A stretch of 64,000 bases of DNA from Lentzea nigeriaca (lineage in GTDB: Bacteria > Actinomycetota > Actinomycetes > Mycobacteriales > Pseudonocardiaceae). Both the position numbers and the translations under genes were made by a program. Shown here piece after piece: positions 16,568 to 24,427 of the stretch (positions are counted from its first letter, which is position 1; each line of letters begins with the position of its first letter). The notes beneath the pieces were generated by a model, which did not search any database, was not told the DNA's origin, and saw nothing but the letters and a program-made list of their open reading frames with translations. The stretch lies in assembly GCF_016907955.1 (NCBI RefSeq), contig NZ_JAFBCX010000015.1, positions 1 through 64,000 of the forward strand. The letters are read 5' to 3'.

Positions 16568-16965
16568 GCCGCTGCCTGCTCGACACCTGTGTCCTGATCA
16601 GGCTCGAGCGGGCGAATCTGGGCCCCTACCTCAACGCGCAGCCGTTCCTCAGTGCGATCACGATCGCGGAGCTGGCGTTCGGGCTGGACACCGACGACCC
16701 GGTCGAGCGCTTCGCTCGCACCGAGCGGTACTACGCGGCCGTGCAGACGTTCGAGGTGCTGCCGTTCGGAGTCGAGGAGGCCAAGGTCTACGGGCAGATG
16801 GCCTCGCTGGTGCGGCGTGCCGGCCGCAGCCCTCGTCCGCGGCGGATGGACCTGCAGATCGCGGCCACCGCCGCGGTCGCCAAGATGCCGGTGCTGACGA
16901 TGAACGTCAAAGACTTCAAGGACATCGAGCGGCTCGTGGAGGTCGTGCCGATCCGTCAGGCCTGA
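16555..16965 (+). CDS. vapC: PIN-domain toxin VapC-like ribonuclease
   Basis: 136 residues with the PIN acidic quartet: Asp in CLLDTCVLIRL (about residue 10), Glu in AITIAELAFGL, Asp in RRMDLQIAATA and Asn/Asp in LTMNVKDFKDI. VapC enzymes cleave tRNA or rRNA in a metal-dependent way. The start is GTG 16555, overlapping the antitoxin. An unusual basic loop AGRSPRPRRMD precedes the third acidic residue. The pair forms a complete and apparently intact module. Confidence 0.92.
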   Translation: MADLSRCLLDTCVLIRLERANLGPYLNAQPFLSAITIAELAFGLDTDDPVERFARTERYYAAVQTFEVLPFGVEEAKVYGQMASLVRRAGRSPRPRRMDLQIAATAAVAKMPVLTMNVKDFKDIERLVEVVPIRQA

Positions 16966-16986
16966 TCCGAACCAACCGCCGCAGCT

Positions 16987-17079
16987 AACCAATATATCGC
17001 CGCCTGACCAGCACCTTAGCAACGAGTCTTTGGACTTCGCCCGCAAACGTCTCATTGCAAGGGCAGCCGATATATCAGC
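16987..17079. repeat. dispersed palindromic repeat, copy A
   Basis: Outer motifs CCAATATATCG (from 16989) and CCGATATATCAG (17067-17078) bracket a hairpin at 17014-17063 (CCTTAGCAACGAGTCTTT...CTCATTGCAAGG). The right outer motif contains the stop codon of the HAD gene. It belongs to the family described for 23809-23842, 24342-24427, 24964-25049 and 30464-30656. Confidence 0.8.
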
Positions 17080-17587
17080 GCGGGAGCGCGGTGAGGAACG
17101 ACCGGACCTGCTCCAGGTGATCGATGCCGATGCCCCGGCGTGGGTCGACCGGCACCAGGAGCGTGCCCGGCCGGGCAGCCGCCCACTCCGGATCGCGCGG
17201 CTGGAACTCGTCGTCGAGCCACGCGATCGGCCGCGTGCCCGCCCACTCGGTGATCGCGGGAACCTTGCCGTGGTTGCCGTCGCGGTGGTCGGCCCCACCG
17301 CCGCCGAAGTCGATCCACTCGAGCTCGGGCAGCCCGAGACGCGGCCCGATGAACTTGTTCGCCTCGTGCTCCCACGTCGTCGCCCACACCAGGTCCGCAC
17401 CCGTCGCGGCGGCGAGCGACAGCAGCCACGGTCCGTGCGACGGATCCAGCCACACGCGCAACGGCCGGGAGAAACCCGCGGGCCGGATGCGGTGCGTGGT
17501 GTAGCCGGCCGGACGCCGGGTCGGCTTCGCGAGGTACGGGTTCAACGGACCGTCGACGTCGAGAAGGATCGCTGGCCGGGACATCAT
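17075..17587 (-). CDS. HAD-fold phosphatase-like protein (Swiss-Army-Knife type)
   Basis: 170 residues with HAD motif I ILLDVDGPLNPY (Asp10, Asp12), a central WATTWEHEAN, and a late acidic motif PIAWLDDEFQPRD. This matches the HAD subgroup first named from Swiss Army Knife RNA-repair proteins, of which standalone actinobacterial copies are common and uncharacterised. It should be a metal-dependent phosphohydrolase. The ATG at 17587 is used, with 17584 an equal option. Its TGA stop is embedded in the CCGATATATCAG end of repeat copy A. Confidence 0.82.
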   Translation of the reverse strand: MMSRPAILLDVDGPLNPYLAKPTRRPAGYTTHRIRPAGFSRPLRVWLDPSHGPWLLSLAAATGADLVWATTWEHEANKFIGPRLGLPELEWIDFGGGGADHRDGNHGKVPAITEWAGTRPIAWLDDEFQPRDPEWAAARPGTLLVPVDPRRGIGIDHLEQVRSFLTALPR

Positions 17588-17646
17588 GACCTGATCGAAA
17601 CATCCGGACTGCTAATGATCCCGCGAATTCTCCCGATACGGGACAC

Positions 17647-17967
17647 ATGACTCTCACGGAGATCGCGGCCTGGTGCACGGCAGACCACGTGCGGGCCGCG
17701 CTCGAACGTCAGCTCGAAGGCGCGCTGGTGGAGGTCCCCGAGGACGACGACTCGCCCCGCCGGGCGTTCAGCGAGGCGTTGCGGCGGTCGTTGATGCTCC
17801 GCCAGAAGCACCCGTTCGACATCGTGGCCCTCGGGCTGCCCGACCTGCTGCGCTACCGCGACCTGGTGGCCGGGTCCGAGGTGACGTTGCGTGCCACGAA
17901 CATCGAGGCCTACTTCATCCGGCAGGACGGCAGCGCGGAGCAGTACCAGCCCGAAACCGAGGACTGA
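17647..17967 (+). CDS. uncharacterised small protein, 106 aa
   Basis: 106 residues starting MTLTEIAAWCTADHVRAALE. It is mostly helical and ends in a beta segment VTLRATNIEAYFIRQDGSAEQ. There is no signal or membrane helix and I do not recognise a family. High third-position GC and good codon use support expression. It is followed by the YbaB/EspC-like remnants on the same strand. Confidence 0.65.
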   Translation: MTLTEIAAWCTADHVRAALERQLEGALVEVPEDDDSPRRAFSEALRRSLMLRQKHPFDIVALGLPDLLRYRDLVAGSEVTLRATNIEAYFIRQDGSAEQYQPETED

Positions 17968-17982
17968 GCCCGAACCGAATCG

Positions 17983-18129
17983 ATGGCGAGTCGATCGGCG
18001 TTGCGGCAACGCGTGGACCGCCTGCAGGAACTGCGATCCCGGATCGACCGCATCCAGGTGACATCCGGTTCGGCGACCGCGCGGCCAGACGATAACGAGG
18101 ACGAGTCGTACATCAGGTCGGCGTGGTGA
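17983..18129 (+). pseudogene. short YbaB/EbfC-like remnant, 48 aa
   Basis: ATG 17983 opens 48 residues: a helical start MASRSALRQRVDRLQELRSR joined directly to an acidic tail DDNEDESYIRSAW. In type VII secretion-like loci of this group, a YbaB/EbfC-like protein of about 130 residues with an acidic end of this sort precedes an EspC-like gene. Here the middle appears deleted in frame. Its stop overlaps the next GTG (GTGA), keeping the expected coupling. Assignment is inferential. Confidence 0.45.
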
Positions 18130-18293
18130 CGGTGACCGGCTTCGATGTTCTGCCGACCGAACTGCGGTCGCACGCGAGCAAGCTCGACGGGCTCGCCGAG
18201 CGGCTCGGCCAGGCCCTGCACGCCGCTCGGCACATGAGCATGGACGGCGCCTGCGGCGGCGAGGCGCCGGAAGAGCTGGTCTGCCAGGCATGA
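18126..18293 (+). CDS. truncated EspC-like (ESX-associated) protein, 55 aa
   Basis: GTG 18126 gives 55 residues beginning VTVTGFDVLPTELRSHASKL, then DGLAERLGQALHAARHMSMD. This is the start of the DUF2580/EspC-like family, normally about 100 residues and found with type VII secretion substrates. After SMD the family sequence is lost (GACGGEAPEELVCQA) and the frame stops, so it is probably a truncated remnant. No large WXG/LXG effector follows. Confidence 0.55.
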   Translation: MTVTGFDVLPTELRSHASKLDGLAERLGQALHAARHMSMDGACGGEAPEELVCQA

Positions 18294-18294
18294 A

Positions 18295-18328
18295 GAAGCC
18301 CCGGCCCCGTCGAGGGAACCGGGGCTTC
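18295..18328. terminator. convergent hairpin terminator
   Basis: GAAGCCCCGG at 18295-18304 pairs with CCGGGGCTTC at 18319-18328 across a 14-base loop. It lies between the EspC-like remnant and the convergent fadB, and can serve both directions. Confidence 0.75.
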
Positions 18329-18339
18329 AGCAGGCCCTG

Positions 18340-20448
18340 CTAGGCGGGCACGGACGCCACGCCGGGCGCCAGGAACCGCTTGCCCGTCACCTTCTCCGAG
18401 ATGCCCGTGCGGTCCAGGTAGGGCGTGATGCCGCCCAGCCAGAACGGCCATCCGGCGCCCAGGATCATGCACAGGTCGATGTCCTGTGCCTCCGCGACCA
18501 CGCCCTCGTCGAGCATGATCCGGATCTCCTCGGCCAAGGCCTCCAGCGCACGGGTCTTGACCTCATCGCCCGTCAGCGGGGAGTCACCGAACTCCCAGAG
18601 CGCCAGGACCTCGGGGTCGACGGTCTGGTTGCCGGAGGCGTCCCACTGCCAGACGGCGCCCTTGCCCGCGGCGACGAACTTCTTCATGTTCTCCGACACC
18701 GAGAAGCGGTCCGGGAACGCGTTGTGCATCGTCTCCGACACGTGCAGCGCGACGGCGGAACCGACCAGCTGCAGCAGGATCATCGGCGACATCGGCAGGC
18801 CGAGGGGCTCGGTGGCCTTGTCTGCGACCTCGAAGGAGGTGCCTTCGTCGACCGACTTGATGACCTCGCCCATGAAGCGGGTCAGCAGGCGGTTCACGAC
18901 GAACGCGGGCGCGTCCTTCACCAGCACCGAGGACTTCTTCAGCTGCTTGCCGACCGCGAACGCCGTCGCCAGGGTGGCGTCGTCGGTCTGCTCGGCGCGC
19001 ACGATCTCCAGCAGCGGCATGACCGCGACCGGGTTGAAGAAGTGGAAGCCCACGACCCGCTCGGGGTGCTTGAGCTTCGACGCCATGTGCGTGATGGAGA
19101 GCGACGAGGTGTTCGTGGCGAGGATGGCCTCGGGGGAGACGTGCTCCTCGACCTCGGCGAACACCTGCTGCTTCACGGCGAGGTCCTCGAACACGGCCTC
19201 GATCACGAAGTCGGCGTCGGCGAACGCGGCCTTGTCCAGCGAACCGGAGACCAGCGCCTTGAGGCGGTTCGCCTCGTCGGGCGAGATGCGCTTCTTGCCG
19301 GCCAGCTTGTCGATCTCACTGTGGACGTAGCCGACGCCCTTGTCCACGCGTGCCTGGTCGATGTCGGTCAGCACGACCGGCACGTGCAGGCGGCGGATGA
19401 ACAGCAGCGCCATCTGCGAGGCCATCAGACCGGCGCCGACGACGCCGACCTTGGTGACCTTGCGCGCCAGCGACTTGTCCGGCGCGCCGGCCGGACGCTT
19501 CGCGCGCTTCTGCACCAGGTTGAACGAGTACAGCCCGGCACGCAGCTCGTCGCTCATGACGAGGTCCGCGAGGCCCTCGGTCTCGGCGGCGTAGCCCTTG
19601 TCGAGGTCGTTCTCGCGCGCCAGCTCCAGCAGCTCCAGCGCCTTCAACGCACCCGGCGCCGCACCCTTGGTCTTGCCGTGCACGATCGCCTTGGCGCGCG
19701 CGACGGCGGCGTCCCACGCCTCGCCGCGGTCGATCTCCTTGCGCGGCACGGTGATCTCACCGCGCACGACACCGGACAGCCACAGCAGCGACTGCTCCAG
19801 GTAGTCGGCGGAGTCGAACAGCACGTCCGCGATGCCCAGCGCCAGAGCTTCCTTCGGCTTGAGCATCTTGTTCTGGTTCAACGCGTTCTCGAAGATCACC
19901 GTCACGGCGTCGTTGGCGCCGATCAGGTTCGGCAGCAGCTGCGTACCGCCCCAGCCCGGGAACAGGCCCAGGAACACCTCGGGCAGCGCGATCGCGGCCG
20001 CGTTCGACGCCAGCGTGCGGTAGTGGCACGACAGCGCGAGCTCGAGCCCGCCGCCCATGACCGCGCCGTTGACGAAGGCGAAGGTCGGGATGTCCGAGTC
20101 GGTGAACTTCTTGAAGACGTCGTGGCCGAGCTGGCCGATCGTCACGCCCTGCGAACGGTCGGAAGCCTTCTCCACGGCCGTCAGGTCGGCGCCGACGGCG
20201 AAGATGAACGGCTTGCCGGTCACCGCGATCGCGGCGGGCTGGGCCGCATAGGCCTCGTCGAACGCCGCACTGAGCGACACCAGCGACTGCGGACCGAACG
20301 TCGACGGACGGGTGTGGTCCAGGCCGTTGTCGATCGTGATGAACGCGACCGGCTTGTCCAGGCCCGGCACGGAGATCAGACGGGTCTTGGCAACGGTGAC
20401 GACCTCGTCGGGGAAGATCGCCTTTGCTTCCTCAGCGGTGATGGTCAC
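18340..20448 (-). CDS. fadB: fatty-acid oxidation complex alpha subunit (enoyl-CoA hydratase / 3-hydroxyacyl-CoA dehydrogenase)
   Basis: 702 residues. The N-terminal crotonase half has GADLTAVEKAS and VNGAVMGGGLELALSCHYR (oxyanion hole) and PEVFLGLFPGWGGTQLLP. The second half is a 3-hydroxyacyl-CoA dehydrogenase with VGVVGAGLMASQMA (NAD binding), ATNTSSLSITHMA and GFHFFNPVAVMPLLEIV. It hydrates and oxidises enoyl-CoA in beta-oxidation and pairs with the thiolase upstream, with which it overlaps by 4 bases (GTG start at 20448). Full length for the family. Confidence 0.95.
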   Translation of the reverse strand: MTITAEEAKAIFPDEVVTVAKTRLISVPGLDKPVAFITIDNGLDHTRPSTFGPQSLVSLSAAFDEAYAAQPAAIAVTGKPFIFAVGADLTAVEKASDRSQGVTIGQLGHDVFKKFTDSDIPTFAFVNGAVMGGGLELALSCHYRTLASNAAAIALPEVFLGLFPGWGGTQLLPNLIGANDAVTVIFENALNQNKMLKPKEALALGIADVLFDSADYLEQSLLWLSGVVRGEITVPRKEIDRGEAWDAAVARAKAIVHGKTKGAAPGALKALELLELARENDLDKGYAAETEGLADLVMSDELRAGLYSFNLVQKRAKRPAGAPDKSLARKVTKVGVVGAGLMASQMALLFIRRLHVPVVLTDIDQARVDKGVGYVHSEIDKLAGKKRISPDEANRLKALVSGSLDKAAFADADFVIEAVFEDLAVKQQVFAEVEEHVSPEAILATNTSSLSITHMASKLKHPERVVGFHFFNPVAVMPLLEIVRAEQTDDATLATAFAVGKQLKKSSVLVKDAPAFVVNRLLTRFMGEVIKSVDEGTSFEVADKATEPLGLPMSPMILLQLVGSAVALHVSETMHNAFPDRFSVSENMKKFVAAGKGAVWQWDASGNQTVDPEVLALWEFGDSPLTGDEVKTRALEALAEEIRIMLDEGVVAEAQDIDLCMILGAGWPFWLGGITPYLDRTGISEKVTGKRFLAPGVASVPA

Positions 20449-21659
20449 TTGCCACTCCAGTTCGGGTTCTCCCAGATGACCGTTCCACCCATGCCGATGC
20501 CGATGCACATGGTGGTGAGGCCGTAACGGACGTCCGGCCGCTCGGCGAACTGACGCGACAGCTGCGTCATCAGGCGCACGCCGGAAGAAGCCAGCGGGTG
20601 ACCGGTGGCGATCGCGCCGCCCCACATGTTCACGCGCGGGTCGTCGTCGGCGATGCCGAAGTGGTCGAGGAACGCGAGCACCTGGACGGCGAACGCCTCG
20701 TTGACCTCGAACAGGCCGATGTCCTCAATGGACAGGCCGGCGCGCTCCAGAGCCTTCTCGGTGGCCGGAACCGGGCCGATGCCCATGACCTCGGGCTCGA
20801 CACCCAGGAACGAGTAGCCGACCATCCGCATGCCGATCGGCAGGCCGAGCTCGCGCGCGGTCTCCTCCTCGGCGAGGATGCAGCCGGTCGCGCCGTCGTT
20901 CAGACCGGCCGCGTTGCCCGCGGTGATCCGGCCGTGCGGGCGGAACGGCGTCTTGAGCTTCGCCAGGTCCTCGACCGTGGTGCCCGGACGCGGCGGCTCG
21001 TCGGCGGTGGCGAGGCCCCAGCCGTTCTCGGCGGAACGGGTCGCGACCGGCACGAGCTCCGGGCCGATCTTGCCGTTCTTCAGCGCGTCGGCGTACTTGG
21101 CCTGCGAGGCGGCCGCGTAGGCGTCCGTGCGCTCCTTGGTGATGTGGGGGAACCGGTCGTGCAGGTTCTCCGCGGTCTGGCCCATCACCAGAGCGCTGGT
21201 GTCGACGATCTTGTCCGACAGGAAGCGCGGGTTCGGGTCGACGCCCTCGCCCATCGGGTGGCGGCCCATGTGCTCGACACCGCCCGCGATGGCGATGTCG
21301 TAGGCACCGAACGCGATGCCGCTCGCCGCGGTGGTGACGGCGGTCATCGCGCCGGCGCACATGCGGTCGATCGAGTAACCGGGGACCGACTTCGGCAGGC
21401 CCGCGAGCAGCGCCGCCGTGCGACCGAGCGTGAGGCCCTGGTCGCCGATCTGCGTGGTCGCCGCGATGGCGACCTCGTCGACGCGCTCCGGCGGCAGCTC
21501 GGGGTGCCTGCGCAGCAGCTCACGGATGACCTTCACGATGAGGTCGTCGGCACGGGTCTCGGCGAAAATCCCCTTGGGGCCGGCCTTGCCGAACGGCGTC
21601 CGGACGCCGTCGACGAAGACCACGTTCCGAACGCGTGCCGGCGCTGCTGGTGCGGCCAC
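20445..21659 (-). CDS. fadA: acetyl-CoA acyltransferase (thiolase)
   Basis: 404 residues with the thiolase triad: nucleophile Cys in SIDRMCAGAM, His in ATGHPLASSG and the second Cys in TTMCIGIGMGG. Preferred start is GTG 21659, placed seven bases after GGAGGAG; an upstream GTG would add 19 poorly conserved residues. It performs the thiolytic step of beta-oxidation and forms the trifunctional complex with fadB. An inverted-repeat candidate operator (CTACCGGTCGGTAA) lies at 21719-21732. Confidence 0.95.
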   Translation of the reverse strand: MAAPAAPARVRNVVFVDGVRTPFGKAGPKGIFAETRADDLIVKVIRELLRRHPELPPERVDEVAIAATTQIGDQGLTLGRTAALLAGLPKSVPGYSIDRMCAGAMTAVTTAASGIAFGAYDIAIAGGVEHMGRHPMGEGVDPNPRFLSDKIVDTSALVMGQTAENLHDRFPHITKERTDAYAAASQAKYADALKNGKIGPELVPVATRSAENGWGLATADEPPRPGTTVEDLAKLKTPFRPHGRITAGNAAGLNDGATGCILAEEETARELGLPIGMRMVGYSFLGVEPEVMGIGPVPATEKALERAGLSIEDIGLFEVNEAFAVQVLAFLDHFGIADDDPRVNMWGGAIATGHPLASSGVRLMTQLSRQFAERPDVRYGLTTMCIGIGMGGTVIWENPNWSGK

Positions 21660-21718
21660 GGCGTCTCCTCCACTTGTGGTGACAACTCTGTCCACCGGGC
21701 AGGGGGTGCGCGACATCC

Positions 21719-21732
21719 CTACCGGTCGGTAA
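21719..21732. promoter_or_regulatory. candidate operator upstream of fadAB
   Basis: CTACCGGTCGGTAA contains TACC/GGTA inverted half-sites 60 bases upstream of the fadA start. TetR-type fatty-acid regulators often bind sites of this general size, but the repressor is not in the window and the symmetry is imperfect. Confidence 0.3.
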
Positions 21733-21750
21733 CGCCAACTCTAGCCCTAG

Positions 21751-22200
21751 TTACTGGTGGGTAACCACAGCGGCACCCCTGTTCGTTGCGTCACACACCT
21801 TGCGCACGATCAGGAACAGTGGCAACCCGACCGGAGCCAGCAGGATCGTGATCACCAGAACGGGTGCCATCACCAGCGGATGGACGTTCAGGCGACGCCC
21901 TTCCAGGTACATCCAGCGCCCGACGAACAGGTCCCACGCGATCATGTGTGCCCACACCAGCGCCGCGCCCACGTCGGTGCTCATGAACTCGGCCAGCGCC
22001 GGCAGCTCCGGACGTGTGACCAGCGGCAACAGCTCGGGCAGCACCGGGATCATGAGCACGACGTAGATCGCCACCACCGGCAGGATGATCAGGTAGGAGT
22101 CGGCGATCCGCTTCGTCCACGACCACTTCGGCGCGAAGATCATGAGGGCCCAGAACGGTGCGGCCAGCAGGAACGTCAGGCTGAACAGGGTGGCGGTCAT
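21751..22200 (-). CDS. ABA4-like membrane protein
   Basis: 149 residues with four predicted membrane helices. The signature AALVWAHMIAWDLFVGRWMYLEG is the core of the ABA4/DUF4281 family (plant ABA4 is needed for neoxanthin formation; bacterial members are uncharacterised). The ATG at 22200 overlaps the stop of the upstream 8-TM protein (ATGA), so both are expressed together and face a divergent MerR regulator. Confidence 0.85.
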   Translation of the reverse strand: MTATLFSLTFLLAAPFWALMIFAPKWSWTKRIADSYLIILPVVAIYVVLMIPVLPELLPLVTRPELPALAEFMSTDVGAALVWAHMIAWDLFVGRWMYLEGRRLNVHPLVMAPVLVITILLAPVGLPLFLIVRKVCDATNRGAAVVTHQ

Positions 22201-23105
22201 GCGGTCACGAGCTCCTTGTTGTTGTTCTGGCCGTGCGGCTGCCGTGCCCACACGATTCCCAGTGCGGTGGCGACGACGAGAGCGGCGGCGACGATCAGGG
22301 TGAGGCCGTCGGGGTTGACGATCGACTGGCCGCGCAACGCCTGCCAGGTGACGAGAACGGTCAGGCCGAGGTAGCCGCCGCTCAGCGCCCAAGCGAGGCG
22401 AGTGTTGGCCCACCGGCCGGCGAAGAAGATCAGCAGGGGCAGGACCTGCACCGCGTGCATGCCGATGAAGTGTCCGATGCGCAGGTCGCCGTGCACGGTG
22501 CTCCAGCCGGTGAGAGGCATGTACGAGCCGCCGTCGGGGCCGCCGATCGAGTGGCTGCCGATCACGCCGCCCTCACGCGACTGGCCGGCGCGCGGCTGGG
22601 TCATGAGGAAACCGACGCTCATGCCGACGAGCGCGACGATCAGGCTGAGCCGGATCGCCCAGCTCTGGGCCGGGTTGTCGAACTTCTTGCGGAACAGCAG
22701 GATCGCGATGACCAGGCTCGTGCTGAACAGCACCATCGCCAGCGCGCCCATGGCCCCGAACAACGCTCCGTCCAGCGGTGTCTCGAAGTTGAAGTGGCTG
22801 CGCTTACCTCTGGTGACCTGGAGGACGATGATCGCCATCTCGGCGACACCAGCCCCCGCGAACACAGTGCCGAGCCACCACGCGATCTTGTGCAGGCGCC
22901 CCTCGAGCAGGCTGGTGAACCACGCCAGCGAGGCGCTGTAGAGCGTGAACGACACCGCGAACTTGAACGGCTTGAACCAGATCGGCGAGTCGAGCAGGAC
23001 CCGGTCGTCCAGCAGCATGCCGAGCGCGGCGATCGGGGTGAGCACGACCATCGACAGCGTGAAGAGCATTAACGGCCGGTGCCAGTGGTACGCCGTCTTC
23101 AACAT
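22197..23105 (-). CDS. uncharacterised polytopic membrane protein
   Basis: 302 residues with about eight hydrophobic helices and a conserved-looking polar loop DGGSYMPLTGWSTVHGDLR followed by IGHFIGMHAVQVLP, where several His (HGD, GHF, MHA) could bind a metal or heme. I do not recognise a named family. It is coupled to the ABA4-like gene and shares a 60-base divergent promoter region with a MerR gene that carries a perfect palindrome. Confidence 0.8.
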   Translation of the reverse strand: MLKTAYHWHRPLMLFTLSMVVLTPIAALGMLLDDRVLLDSPIWFKPFKFAVSFTLYSASLAWFTSLLEGRLHKIAWWLGTVFAGAGVAEMAIIVLQVTRGKRSHFNFETPLDGALFGAMGALAMVLFSTSLVIAILLFRKKFDNPAQSWAIRLSLIVALVGMSVGFLMTQPRAGQSREGGVIGSHSIGGPDGGSYMPLTGWSTVHGDLRIGHFIGMHAVQVLPLLIFFAGRWANTRLAWALSGGYLGLTVLVTWQALRGQSIVNPDGLTLIVAAALVVATALGIVWARQPHGQNNNKELVTA

Positions 23106-23124
23106 CTGAACCCCCTCCAGAATG

Positions 23125-23146
23125 GATAGCGGAACTCTCCGCTATC
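23125..23146. promoter_or_regulatory. divergent promoter palindrome between membrane operon and MerR gene
   Basis: GATAGCGGA ACTC TCCGCTATC is a perfect 9-bp inverted repeat. A further ACTATCC half-site lies at 23157-23163 next to the merR start. A likely MerR-type autoregulatory site. Confidence 0.7.
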
Positions 23147-23165
23147 GGGAAGGTACACTATCCAT

Positions 23166-23804
23166 ATGCGTGTTGGCGAGCTTTCGAAGATGTCCGGCGT
23201 CCCGGTGCCGACGATCAAGTACTACCTGCGCGAGGGACTGCTGCCCGCCGGCGTGCTGACCAGCCCAAACCAGGCGCACTACGACGACGAGCACCTCCGC
23301 CGGCTACGGCTGGTGCGCGCTCTCGTGGACGTCGGCGGTCTCTCCATCGCGGCGGTGCGCGAGGTCCTCGGCGCCATCGACACCCGCGGCGACTCACTGC
23401 ACAACAAGCTCGGCGCCGTGCAGGAGGCCATCAGCGAGCCGGGCTCGGTCGAGCTCAACCCGCTCGCCGTCGAGGACGTCCGGGCCTTCTTCGAACGGCA
23501 GGGCGAGCGCAAGTGCGTCGACGTCACCGAAAGCAACGTGACGCACATGCTCGCCTCCGCGCTGTCGGCCGCGCGTTCAGTCGGCCACGACCACTTCCAC
23601 GAGCTGCTCGACCCCTACCTGGAGGGACTGAAGATCATCGCCCAGGCCGACCTCGAGTACATCGCGCGGCGCGGTTCGTCCGACGACGTCATCGAGGGGA
23701 TGGTCGTCGGCACGCTCATCGGCGATGCCGTCATCAAGGCCGTGCGGCGCCTCGCGCACGCCCAGGTGTCGCGCGACGTGATCGGCGACGGCTCCGACGA
23801 CTGA
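23166..23804 (+). CDS. MerR-family transcriptional regulator
   Basis: 212 residues beginning MRVGELSKMSGVPVPTIKYYLREGLLPAG, the winged-helix MerR DNA-binding domain, followed by the dimerisation helix. The C-terminal about 130 residues are helical and contain one Cys (KCVDVTES), not a metal-binding Cys cluster, so it probably senses an organic ligand. It faces the ABA4-like operon across a perfect palindrome, which suggests it controls that operon and itself. Confidence 0.9.
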   Translation: MRVGELSKMSGVPVPTIKYYLREGLLPAGVLTSPNQAHYDDEHLRRLRLVRALVDVGGLSIAAVREVLGAIDTRGDSLHNKLGAVQEAISEPGSVELNPLAVEDVRAFFERQGERKCVDVTESNVTHMLASALSAARSVGHDHFHELLDPYLEGLKIIAQADLEYIARRGSSDDVIEGMVVGTLIGDAVIKAVRRLAHAQVSRDVIGDGSDD

Positions 23805-23808
23805 CGTG

Positions 23809-23842
23809 CCGAACTGATACATCGGCCGATATATCAGTTCGG
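23809..23842. repeat. dispersed palindromic repeat, copy B (ends only)
   Basis: CCGAACTGATACATCGG at 23809-23825 and CCGATATATCAGTTCGG at 23826-23842 form a 34-base palindrome with one mismatch. It consists only of the two outer motifs of the repeat family, back to back, without the inner hairpin. It lies five bases after the merR stop. Confidence 0.75.
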
Positions 23843-23856
23843 CGTAGACGTGAATC

Positions 23857-24345
23857 ATGACGACTCGTGTGCCGTGGGACCCCGACGACTACCTTTCGCT
23901 CGCCCGGCGGGCCTGCTTCATCTGCGAACTCCTCACCGGCAATCCGGACTACCCGCACCACGTCGCCCACCGCGACGAGGTCGCCGTCGTCTTCGCGAGC
24001 AGGTTCCCGTCGGTCTTCGGGCACTTCCTCGTGGCGCCGGTCGACCACCGGGAGCACGCCGTGGGCGACTTCACGCCGGACGAGTACGTGGCGCTCCAGC
24101 GGGTCGTGCACCGGGCGGGCACCGCTTTGAGTGAGCTGTTGCCGGTCGAGCGGCTGTACGTGCTGTCGCTCGGCAGCCAGCAGGCCAACCGGCACGTGCA
24201 CTGGCACCTCGCGCCGTTGCCACCGGGCGTTCCCTACGAAGATCAGCAGATCGCCGTCTTCGAGCCCTCTCGCGGCCACCTCGATCTGCCCGACGACGAG
24301 GTCGCCGACCTCGCCAGGCGCCTCGGCGAACGCATGGCCGACTGA
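23857..24345 (+). CDS. HIT-family protein
   Basis: 162 residues. FICELLTGNPDYP near the N-terminus and the histidine triad NRHVHWHLAPLP near residue 115 define the HIT superfamily, whose members hydrolyse or transfer nucleotidyl groups (Ap4A, AMP-lysine and similar). The final TGA is the TGA of a CTGATATATCGG repeat motif. The start lies 15 bases after repeat copy B, so the repeat forms its leader. Confidence 0.9.
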   Translation: MTTRVPWDPDDYLSLARRACFICELLTGNPDYPHHVAHRDEVAVVFASRFPSVFGHFLVAPVDHREHAVGDFTPDEYVALQRVVHRAGTALSELLPVERLYVLSLGSQQANRHVHWHLAPLPPGVPYEDQQIAVFEPSRGHLDLPDDEVADLARRLGERMAD

Positions 24346-24427
24346 TATATCGGTTACAACACGCCGTGCCACCTGCGCCTTAGCAACGACTCTTTGGACT
24401 TCGTCCGCAAAAGACTCATTGCAAGGG
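24342..24427. repeat. dispersed palindromic repeat, copy C
   Basis: Outer motif CTGATATATCGG at 24342-24353 and a hairpin at 24378-24427 (CCTTAGCAACGACTC...GACTCATTGCAAGG with GGAC-TTC-GTCC at its apex). It contains the stop codons of both convergent flanking genes: HIT in the outer motif, GNAT in the hairpin. Confidence 0.8.

Noticed and set aside
16987-17079. Repeat motif as a phage or ICE attachment site
   Set aside because: There is no integrase, excisionase or tRNA gene in the window, and copies are multiple and palindromic.
17647-18293. Active type VII secretion effector locus
   Set aside because: No WXG/LXG effector or secretion ATPase is present and both recognisable proteins are truncated.
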